A DNA stretch of 13,528 nucleotides from JANOYY01 sp031418035. Its GTDB lineage: Bacteria > Actinomycetota > Acidimicrobiia > Acidimicrobiales > JANYDT01. The stretch covers positions 1 to 13,528 of the forward strand of contig JANOWU010000231.1 in assembly GCA_031418035.1 (NCBI GenBank). Reading direction: 5' to 3'. The notes beneath the pieces were generated by a model. It saw nothing but the letters and a program-made list of their open reading frames with translations, ran no database searches and had not been told where the DNA came from. Of this stretch, positions 5,466 to 12,207 are shown piece by piece (position 1 is the stretch's first letter; each line of letters begins with the position of its first letter). The position numbers and the translations under genes were made by a program.

Positions 5466-7751
5466 CTACATGGGAGCCTGATCGATGACACGGGCCGTGG
5501 ATCCGCGCCCGGTGACCCGCCGCACCTCGATCGCTTGGGGGAGCCGCTCCTTCACTTCCGGTGAATGCGTCACTACCAGGATCTGGCGGAAACGACCCCC
5601 CAATCGGGTCAGCGCACCCAGCATCCGATCTTTGCGATCGCTGTCGAGGCTGGCGAGTGCCTCGTCGAGGACTAACAACCCGACTTGCCCGCCAGCTTGA
5701 AATCGAATCTGTTCGGAGATCGCGACGCGAAGCGCAAGGTTGGCCAAATCGACCTCTGATCCCGAGAACCGCTCGCTCGAATAGGGGACTCCCCCGTCGA
5801 TGACGCTGATCGCATAGGTTTCGCCGTCGATCTGCAATCCGTCGTATTCACTCGCCGTGAGTTCGTTGAACAGGGCTGAGGCATGGGTGCTGAGTTGTGG
5901 ACCGACCATGGCCACGATCGCCTGACGGAACCCACTCAACAGGTCCGCTGTTCTTCCGAGATAACGAGCGTCGAGTTCGAGTTCTTCCAGGGCGCGTTGT
6001 TTCTCGGCGGCTTCCGCCAATGCGGTAGCGGCGTCAAGTGCCTGCTGGCTGGCACGAGCATGGGCGACGCGGGCGGCGTCGAGTCGGGCGCGGGTCGCGT
6101 TGGCCGTGGTTCGCGCGTCGGAAAGTTTTTGCATCTGCTGCTCGAATTGTTTTGCATCGAAGTCGAGCGCCTTCAACTCTGCGAGAAGCGTCGAGCGTTC
6201 CATGTCAGCGGCCGCGACACCGGCAGTCAGCTCCACCTGCCGCTTCTCCAGGACCGAGAGCCGACTCACCCGTTCCTTGAGTTGAGCGATCCGTGCCCGA
6301 CGATCATGAAGTTCGGCGATCCCCTCGCGGAGCTTCGCGAATGCGTCGGGAGCGTTGTCTGACCCAAGTTGTTGGGCGGCGCGTTCCGCTGCCGCTTCCG
6401 CGTCGGCTCGGCTCTGTGCGACCTGTAACGCTCGCTGCAGCGCCTTGCGGTCGCTGTCGAGTTCTTTCTCCAGTCGTCGTAACACCGTCACGGCCGCGTC
6501 GAGCTTGTCCTTCGCATCCTGCGCTGCAGTGTTGTGTTGAGTCACCTCGAACTCCGCTTCTCGAACTTCTTGGCGACCGTGTTCACGTACCTCTTCGAAT
6601 CCGCTCTCGAACTTTTGGCCGCACAACGGGCACGAATCATTCGACGTGAGGTCGCGGTGACGTTGCGCGACCACCAACGCCTTCTCCAAGCGCGCCCGAG
6701 CGGCGGCGAGGAGCGCCTTGGCGGTTGCGTACTGCGCGGCGGCGTCGTCGTGAATGTGTCGGGCTCGAAAAACCCCGTCCTCGTCGGGCGTCGGCATCGC
6801 ACCAGGTTTGGCCAACGAGGCCAAGGTTTCCTTCGCTCGCTGCCACTCCACCACCCGGTCGAGTCGTTTCTGCAGTTCATCCAGGAGCGCATCGGAGGCG
6901 GGAGCGATCGCCGTGATGGCTTCTTGAGCCTCGTGAACGTCGTGAAGTTCGCGCTCGGTTTGCTGAAGGTTTGCGGCGAGGTCGTCACGTCGTTTCCGCG
7001 CCGCCCCGCCCAGCAACTTGATGCGTTCACTTTCTTTCGCAGCAGCTTCGAACCTACTGAAGTCGGCTTCCATCGCCTGACGGTGCGCGTCGACCGACGC
7101 AAACTCGGATTCCGTTTGGACCAGAAGAACAGCCGACCGCTCAGCGTCGGCTTCGGCCAATGCCACCCGCTCCTCCGACGTAGTAAGCGTACCTAGGATG
7201 GACTGTAGTGTGGCATGTTCCTTCTGCCGTTGGCGATAGTCGGCCCGAGCAGTATCCCGGGCCTTCTCGATGGGCGTGATTCCAAGCAACTGGAGTACGA
7301 GCTTGCGTCGCTGGTCAGGAGACTGATCGCTGAAGGCCGCAAGTTGCTTCTGCTCGGCAAACACCGAGGAGCGAAAGGCCAACTCGTCGAGTCCGAGCAC
7401 GGACTGAAGGTACTTCGAGACATCGGTGACGCCATCGGCCACGACGACGTCGGCGATGGTGACACGCGCCCGCACCGTGGCGTTCTTGCCACTCAACGTG
7501 CGCCGGACGAGGTAGTAGTTCTCCTCGTGCTCGAAACCGAGTTCGACCACGCACTCGCCGGTCTCCCCTGACGTGCGGATCTCCCCCTTCCCGGTCCGGG
7601 CCCGGCCGTACAGGGCCCACATGACCGACTCCAACAGCGACGACTTGCCCGCCCCGTTTGCACCGTAGACGCCGACGAGCCCGGCCGGGAACTCGAGGTC
7701 GAGTTCGCGGAACACGCGGTAGTTACGCAGGCTCAGCGTGGTCAGTCTCAT
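5466..7751 (-). CDS. sbcC: Exonuclease subunit SbcC (Rad50-like SMC-family ATPase)
   Basis: SbcC is the ATPase partner of SbcD; the complex opens hairpins and processes double-strand DNA ends. The 761 residues show the full Rad50 plan. Walker A is GANGAGKS (30-37) and the Q-loop Gln134 lies in FAEQKQL. A first coiled coil runs from about 165 to 365. The zinc hook is CPLC (C374/C377), followed by a second coiled coil from about 385 to 600. The signature motif is FSGSE (662-666), Walker B is GLLVLDEA (691-698), the D-loop is SLD (701-703) and the H-loop is His729 in VVTHS. It is shorter than E. coli SbcC (about 1,050 residues), so the coiled-coil arms are short. It starts 24 bases after the sbcD stop with no clear ribosome site. 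All catalytic motifs are intact. Confidence 0.95.
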   Translation of the reverse strand: MRLTTLSLRNYRVFRELDLEFPAGLVGVYGANGAGKSSLLESVMWALYGRARTGKGEIRTSGETGECVVELGFEHEENYYLVRRTLSGKNATVRARVTIADVVVADGVTDVSKYLQSVLGLDELAFRSSVFAEQKQLAAFSDQSPDQRRKLVLQLLGITPIEKARDTARADYRQRQKEHATLQSILGTLTTSEERVALAEADAERSAVLLVQTESEFASVDAHRQAMEADFSRFEAAAKESERIKLLGGAARKRRDDLAANLQQTERELHDVHEAQEAITAIAPASDALLDELQKRLDRVVEWQRAKETLASLAKPGAMPTPDEDGVFRARHIHDDAAAQYATAKALLAAARARLEKALVVAQRHRDLTSNDSCPLCGQKFESGFEEVREHGRQEVREAEFEVTQHNTAAQDAKDKLDAAVTVLRRLEKELDSDRKALQRALQVAQSRADAEAAAERAAQQLGSDNAPDAFAKLREGIAELHDRRARIAQLKERVSRLSVLEKRQVELTAGVAAADMERSTLLAELKALDFDAKQFEQQMQKLSDARTTANATRARLDAARVAHARASQQALDAATALAEAAEKQRALEELELDARYLGRTADLLSGFRQAIVAMVGPQLSTHASALFNELTASEYDGLQIDGETYAISVIDGGVPYSSERFSGSEVDLANLALRVAISEQIRFQAGGQVGLLVLDEALASLDSDRKDRMLGALTRLGGRFRQILVVTHSPEVKERLPQAIEVRRVTGRGSTARVIDQAPM

Positions 7752-7775
7752 CAGCGCAACAGTCTGTGGGCGTCG

Positions 7776-8915
7776 TTATTCGGGAGTGGGTTCGGTATTG
7801 GCTTCAATGGCTTGCTCGAGATAGTGATGGCCCTGCGCCACCAAGCGTTCGACGTCGAACTGCTCGAGTTGCTGTTCGCCCACGTACCGTTGCCAACGTG
7901 CGCCGATCGTGGCGAGTTCGGGGAGTTCCTCGACCGGATTCGTAGCGCTGCGAAAGTTCGGCGCGAGCTTGCGGTGCAGCAGGTGTGAACCAGCGTCGGA
8001 GATCGCCGCGAGGTCGAGCATGCGGTACACGTCGGCGTCGATGCCGTCGATGTCGACACGGACGACGGCCCCCGGTGGTTGGGCGGCCAACCGCTCGCAG
8101 ATCTCCGCTTCGATCTCGCCGGGGCTGCGACCCCAAGCGTCGATCATCGGCACCACTCGCAGGTCACGTTGCCCCGCTAAGGCAACGTGTTCGCAGGTGC
8201 CGGCGTCGGTGTCCATGAGCACGAAACCCTTCGCGATTCCGGGGTCGTCGGAAAAGCTGAACGTGTCGGTCGACCCGGCGTACCAAACGTTGGTACGACC
8301 TCTCAGCTGTTGGAACGTGTGATAGTGGCCGAGGAGCACGAGGTCGCTGCGCAATTCGTCGTCGTCGATTTCGATCTCGTTCATGTCGGCATAGCGCCGT
8401 TCGACGCTGTGCACAAGCGGATGGGTGATAAGTAAATTCACCCGGTCCAACGATCGGCCGGTGTCGGCAGCATGCAACGCGTCGACCGTGTCTTCCGCGG
8501 TCTTCGTCTGGGGGACACAGTGCACCCGCAGCCCACCCAAATCGATCGCTTCGTATTCCATCCGGTACGCGAAGGAAAACTCGGGATAGGCATCGGACAG
8601 GACGGCATACGGGTTACCAACCCCCGGGAGCCGCGGCGTATCGTGGTTGCCGCTGATTGCCACAAGTCCGACTCCGGCATCACGAATCATTCGCAAGGCC
8701 TGCATTGCAACGCGAAAGCTGCGGTAGTTGGGACGCGGATGATCGAACACGTCGCCCAGCCAGATCATCAGCTCGGGTTGGGCAGCGAGCCCCTGCTCCA
8801 CGGCCGCCAAGAACGACCGTTCGAAGTCGACCTCGCGTTGGTTCACCCCTTCGGGGGTCGTTGCGGTTGTCGCCGTCCGCCCAAGATGGGCGTCTCCAAT
8901 TGCCGCAATTCGCAT
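7776..8915 (-). CDS. sbcD: Exonuclease subunit SbcD (Mre11-like metallophosphoesterase)
   Basis: SbcD is the Mn-dependent nuclease of the SbcCD complex. The 379 residues carry all the phosphoesterase motifs in order: GDAHLG (Asp8, His10), GDVFDH (Asp55), GNHD (Asn90, His91, Asp92), ITHP (His165) and GHYH (His197, His199). The C-terminal part, from about 260, contains the capping domain and a tail rich in helices (LPELATIGARWQRYVGEQQLEQFDVERLVAQGHHYLEQAIEAN). Such a tail is expected to pack on the coiled-coil base of SbcC. The ATG at 8915 starts directly at the conserved MRIAAIGDAHLG. sbcC follows 24 bases downstream, so the two are almost certainly one operon. No GAAC-N4-GTTC SOS box is seen upstream. 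Confidence 0.95.
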   Translation of the reverse strand: MRIAAIGDAHLGRTATTATTPEGVNQREVDFERSFLAAVEQGLAAQPELMIWLGDVFDHPRPNYRSFRVAMQALRMIRDAGVGLVAISGNHDTPRLPGVGNPYAVLSDAYPEFSFAYRMEYEAIDLGGLRVHCVPQTKTAEDTVDALHAADTGRSLDRVNLLITHPLVHSVERRYADMNEIEIDDDELRSDLVLLGHYHTFQQLRGRTNVWYAGSTDTFSFSDDPGIAKGFVLMDTDAGTCEHVALAGQRDLRVVPMIDAWGRSPGEIEAEICERLAAQPPGAVVRVDIDGIDADVYRMLDLAAISDAGSHLLHRKLAPNFRSATNPVEELPELATIGARWQRYVGEQQLEQFDVERLVAQGHHYLEQAIEANTEPTPE

Positions 8916-8930
8916 GACCCCATCATCACT

Positions 8931-8949
8931 CGCCGGTGTGACACCGGCG
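8931..8949. repeat. GC-rich perfect hairpin between the transglycosylase and sbcD genes
   Basis: CGCCGGTGT and ACACCGGCG face each other around one base, giving an 8-base stem with a 3-base loop. It sits 26 bases after the transglycosylase stop and 15 before the sbcD start. No T run follows on either strand, so it is not a classical intrinsic terminator. It may still slow polymerase, protect the mRNA end, or act as an operator for sbcDC. Confidence 0.5.
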
Positions 8950-8975
8950 TGGCATGCCCCACCGTCGGGCTGGCG

Positions 8976-9722
8976 CTATCTGTGGTCGACGCCGGTGAGG
9001 TCGGACCGGAAGCGCTTTCGCAGGGCCTGTATCGCTGCGGAGTAGTCCTTGGAGTCGTCGTAGAGTCCGTTCGCCCGAATCGAGCCAAAACCCTGGTAGT
9101 AGCCGTGAAGCGCCGATTCGACGTTTCCGTCGGTGACCGTGAGCAGGTGCCGTAGGTACCGGGCACTCATGCGAATGTTGTGTTCGGGAACGGCTGGATT
9201 CAACGCAAACCCGCCGGCTCGCCGACCGATGAGGTCCGACTTTATGTACGCTGCGGTTCTCGGCATGATCTGTCCGACGCCGACGGCGCCCGTAGAGGAA
9301 ATCTGGGCTTGGTTCCAGCCTGATTCGAGATACAGCGTCGCTTCGACCAGGTCGGCAGGGATGCCGTTCTTCTGCGCCCAGTGACGAATTACCGGACGCA
9401 ACCGCAGACGCTGTGGGTCCTGTCGAATCGTGGCCGGCAAGCCCGTGGCGCGTTGCGCCTTCGGTACAACGATTGTTTCGCCGATGCGAATGACGCCTGC
9501 GGCGCCGATGCGAGGATTCGCTTTGCGAAGGGCGGCAACAGTGACGTCGAATCGACGCGCTATGGCCGACAGGGAGTCGCCGCTTCGCACGACGTACACC
9601 CGGGGCGTCGTCGCGGCCTGCGCCTCGGCAAGACCAACTCGGGGCAGGCTGATGACGCCAAACAGAATCACCAGCAGGGAGACCAATGCTGCGAACGCAA
9701 ACGCATGAGACCGTCGAATCAT
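8976..9722 (-). CDS. Secreted LysM-domain lytic transglycosylase (SLT/MltE-like)
   Basis: 248 residues from the ATG at 9722. MIRRSHAF, a hydrophobic core (AFAALVSLLVILFGVISL) and a likely cleavage site after AEAQA form a signal peptide, so the protein acts outside the membrane. A LysM peptidoglycan-binding domain (YVVRSGDSLSAIARRF to IRIGETIVVP, about 43-87) precedes an SLT domain. That domain has catalytic Glu133 in LYLESGWN, the GAVGVGQIMP motif (145-154) and a late SALHGYYQG. It is expected to cleave glycan strands of peptidoglycan to anhydromuramyl products. The usual AYNAG near the end is GYYQG here, a modest change. A GTG at 9761 would add 13 residues before the signal peptide; the ATG is preferred because it begins at the positively charged n-region, with CAGG a few bases upstream. 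Confidence 0.9.
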   Translation of the reverse strand: MIRRSHAFAFAALVSLLVILFGVISLPRVGLAEAQAATTPRVYVVRSGDSLSAIARRFDVTVAALRKANPRIGAAGVIRIGETIVVPKAQRATGLPATIRQDPQRLRLRPVIRHWAQKNGIPADLVEATLYLESGWNQAQISSTGAVGVGQIMPRTAAYIKSDLIGRRAGGFALNPAVPEHNIRMSARYLRHLLTVTDGNVESALHGYYQGFGSIRANGLYDDSKDYSAAIQALRKRFRSDLTGVDHR

Positions 9723-9792
9723 GGACCTGATATCGGCTTCAGTTGCGAATTCCTTGAGCACTTTCGGTTATGAACCTGCGATCAGTGTGGTG

Positions 9793-9835
9793 AAAAGCCC
9801 GGTCAGAACGACCAAGGCGCAACGACGCTCCGGCT
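9793..9835 (-). terminator. Possible intrinsic terminator after the ThyX-like gene
   Basis: On the minus strand, AGCCGG pairs with CCGGGCT (one bulged G) across a loop of about 25 bases, and TTTT follows directly. It lies 8 bases after the ThyX-like stop at 9844, the expected position. The large loop and bulge make it a weak candidate. Confidence 0.35.
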
Positions 9836-9843
9836 CTTCGGAG

Positions 9844-11466
9844 CTACGCGCCTGCCGCCGTGCGCTTTCGTTCCGCTCGCCGTTCCGCTTCAAGACGCTC
9901 GAGATCCACGTCGGTGTAGTCGACGAACTGCAACATCTCCGCGACGGCGTGGTGTCCTGCGACCCGAGCGATGAGGCCGTGCATGTCCTGCGCCACTTTG
10001 CGATACTCCGGGTGGCCCTGCGGGCCGGATCGCAACTCGATGAGGTGCATCGCCTCGCGCGCGTTCATCTGCATCACGTAGCGAATTCGATACGCCAGCG
10101 AGACGGCATAACTGGCTTCGTGGGGGAAGCGATCAACCATTGCGTCATAGAGCTCGGCCGAGCGTTCCATCGCCGCATCGAAGGCCGCTTCCGCTCCGGC
10201 TTCGACCACGCTCTCGGGCAGCGTGTAGCCGTGGGCCGGGGACAGCGATTGCCACTCGATGGTGAGCATTCGGTGACGTTGCAGGTCACGAAAGGCCCCG
10301 TAGTCCGAGAGCACGTCGAAGCGGTAGTCGGTGCGTTCGAGCGCACGTCCCGGCCGATGCCTGCGATTAGTACGCGTACCTACATATGCCCGGATGACCC
10401 TCATCTTGTCGTCGTGAGAAAACGTGCGGACACGATCGAGGATTCGGCTCTCGGGCAAGTCCAACGACTCATAGAGCATCGCGGCGATCATCTTGTCTTC
10501 GCCCTCGGGGTCGAAATCGACGAGGCTGACATGAGACGTCGGAATGGTCGGGTCATCGTCGTCGGTCTCGGACGCAAACAGTTCCGCTGCGATGCTCGCG
10601 CTGTTCGTTCTGTTTGCGTCGAGGTAGCTGACCCATGCGCCGCCACGCTCAGGACGGTCGACGCGCTGAAGAAACGACGGGATGACCTTGCGCAGCTCGG
10701 TGAGCATCAGCGAGGCGTATTCGCGTGCCTCAGGAAGCGGATGCGCACGCATGCGTAGGAGGAGCGCCTCGTAGGCCTGCCCCGATCCGTAGATCCCTAC
10801 GTTCGACAGCGACGCAGCAGGCAGGATGCCGCGGACAGCGTCGAACGCCTTCGCCCGTGTCGCCTGACGCCACACCATGTCGGAATCCTCCGGCGCCTTC
10901 GGGAACTGGGCCCGAAAGTGATCCTGCATGACGGGAAGTAACTCGCTGTAGGAATCGAACAACCGATCCATGTCACCGACGTATCGCGCCCCGAGATTCG
11001 ACATCAACACGTTGGCGTCGCGGAAGTACCGGAACCGACCATCAGAACGCGAGTCGTAGGCGATGTAGCGAGTCGACTGCTCGAGATAGGACATCAACCG
11101 GCCGCGCTCGAGCACCTTCGTCAAGATGTTCGACGCCTGCTCACACGCAAGGTGCACCCCGCCCAGCTGCGCGACCGAGTCGTCGCCATATTCGAGGAAC
11201 ACCTTTTCATACAGCTGCTCGGCGCGGGCCACGCCGATGGTTGCATCAATGGTCGTGTCGCCACTGATGTCGAGTTCGCCGACGAACTCATCGAGGAACA
11301 GTCGTCGGAGGCTTTTGGCCGAACGTGAATAACGGGCGAACAGCGCGCCTTTCACCACTTCCGGGAGATTGACCAGCGCGAAGACGGGCTGGTCCAAATT
11401 GGTGAAGTACCGACGCAAGATGTCGGCTTCTTCGGTCGTGAAGGATTCGGGAGTTGTGAGCAGCAC
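9844..11466 (-). CDS. Tandem ThyX-like protein (FAD-dependent thymidylate synthase family, two diverged halves)
   Basis: ThyX makes dTMP from dUMP using methylene-tetrahydrofolate and FAD, and is normally about 210-250 residues. Here 540 residues contain two ThyX-like halves. In the N-terminal half, RGRLMSYLEQSTRY (121-134) aligns with the ThyX motif RHRxxSxNExSxRY but has Gly for His and Leu for Asn. ILPAASLSNVGIYGSGQAYEALLLR follows the family pattern. In the C-terminal half, RHRMLTIEWQS (397-407) keeps RHR but loses the Ser, Asn-Glu and Arg-Tyr part. MNAREAMHLIELRSGPQGHPEYRKVAQDM (467-495) matches the second ThyX motif (NAR..ELR). The start is a GTG at 11466 with no good ribosome site. Databases may call such proteins thymidylate synthase; activity is uncertain because each half is incomplete. 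It stands alone between probable termination signals. Confidence 0.8.
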   Translation of the reverse strand: MLLTTPESFTTEEADILRRYFTNLDQPVFALVNLPEVVKGALFARYSRSAKSLRRLFLDEFVGELDISGDTTIDATIGVARAEQLYEKVFLEYGDDSVAQLGGVHLACEQASNILTKVLERGRLMSYLEQSTRYIAYDSRSDGRFRYFRDANVLMSNLGARYVGDMDRLFDSYSELLPVMQDHFRAQFPKAPEDSDMVWRQATRAKAFDAVRGILPAASLSNVGIYGSGQAYEALLLRMRAHPLPEAREYASLMLTELRKVIPSFLQRVDRPERGGAWVSYLDANRTNSASIAAELFASETDDDDPTIPTSHVSLVDFDPEGEDKMIAAMLYESLDLPESRILDRVRTFSHDDKMRVIRAYVGTRTNRRHRPGRALERTDYRFDVLSDYGAFRDLQRHRMLTIEWQSLSPAHGYTLPESVVEAGAEAAFDAAMERSAELYDAMVDRFPHEASYAVSLAYRIRYVMQMNAREAMHLIELRSGPQGHPEYRKVAQDMHGLIARVAGHHAVAEMLQFVDYTDVDLERLEAERRAERKRTAAGA

Positions 11467-11598
11467 CGCAGTCCAACTTAAGAACTGGGCCGTGCCCTGT
11501 GGTGGACCCTCGATCCGCGGTGACGGGGTCCTTGCGTGGTATCGCAGCCGGTTGCGACGCCCGTTCCGTCTCGAAGTGTTGTAGCGGCGTTCACAGGC
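11467..11598 (-). promoter_or_regulatory. Gap before the ThyX-like gene; possible promoter
   Basis: This 132-base gap has no gene. On the minus strand TAAGTT (11475-11480) could be a -10 box placing transcription start only a few bases before the GTG at 11466, consistent with a leaderless mRNA and the lack of a ribosome site. GGACCC/GGGTCC arms (about 11505-11532) could form a stem but lack a T run. Support is weak. Confidence 0.3.
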
Positions 11599-12207
11599 CT
11601 ACACGACCACAAATCCGGCGTCGGGCACAACTCGCACGTCGAACGACGATGCCTCGCCGATGCGTACGCCGTCAGCCTCGATTCGAAGTCTGCGCCCCAG
11701 CACCACCTCGAAACTTCGCACCCGACGCTCCTCGATCCGAGGGTGCGGGGTGTGCGCGCCGACCGTCGCACGGCTCCGCACGGCGCGGAGTTCCTGCAGG
11801 CGCAGTGACCACGACGTGAGGTCGAGCGCTCCGTCGTTGACATGGGATCGATGGCCGAGGCGCAGGCCCGCCACGACCTGGCCATTGAGGACCGCCACAC
11901 CCTTCCTCCAGCTCCTTGAATGAGCGACCACATGGTTGACGAAGGATGTTTCGACGATTCCCGGGCCCGACACCACGCCGAGATCGATGGGGAAGGTGTA
12001 GGCGTTTGGTGTGTGGAGCCGGCCGGCGAGCGACGCACCACCCAGGAGCTCCCAGATTGCGCCGCCGGTAAGACCAACGATGGCGGGAACCCCGCTCCTG
12101 ACGCCGTTCCCAAGATGCTCTGCGAGGTCGGCGTCGGAGTTCACCACGGCAGCACCGGAAGGGAGCGGCGCGACCACGCCCCACACCTCTCCCTTGGAAA
12201 TGGTCAT
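11599..12207 (-). CDS. Diacylglycerol kinase (YegS/LCB5)-like protein lacking the kinase motif
   Basis: 202 residues. The C-terminal half, HVNDGALDLTSWSL (121-134) through ATVGAHTPHPRIEERRV and IEADGVRIGEASSFDVRVVPDA (175-196), follows the pattern of the C-terminal beta-sandwich domain of YegS/diacylglycerol-kinase-like lipid kinases. The usual pattern there is a HxxDG strand, then THPHP, then a DG turn and RVVPxA. The N-terminal half (AIVGLTGGAIWELLGGA at 42-58) has no GGDGT nucleotide-binding motif and is too short for a full kinase domain. It is therefore probably not an active kinase; a lipid- or nucleotide-binding role is inference. Its ATG overlaps the helicase stop as ATGA, implying translational coupling. 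It ends 132 bases before the ThyX-like start. Confidence 0.6.
   Translation of the reverse strand: MTISKGEVWGVVAPLPSGAAVVNSDADLAEHLGNGVRSGVPAIVGLTGGAIWELLGGASLAGRLHTPNAYTFPIDLGVVSGPGIVETSFVNHVVAHSRSWRKGVAVLNGQVVAGLRLGHRSHVNDGALDLTSWSLRLQELRAVRSRATVGAHTPHPRIEERRVRSFEVVLGRRLRIEADGVRIGEASSFDVRVVPDAGFVVV
12204..12207 (-). other. ATGA start-stop overlap coupling helicase and kinase-like genes
   Basis: The minus strand reads ATGA here: the ATG of the kinase-like gene (12207) overlaps the TGA of the helicase gene. This arrangement usually means translation of the second gene depends on ribosomes finishing the first. The two genes therefore form one operon. Confidence 0.8.

Noticed and set aside
8916..8975. 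SOS (LexA) box controlling sbcDC
   Set aside because: I looked for GAAC-N4-GTTC and close variants in the upstream gap and found none.
11467..11598. tRNA or small RNA gene in the gap before the ThyX-like gene
   Set aside because: No T-loop GGTTCGAAT-like box or acceptor pairing was found, and the only stem is short with no T run.
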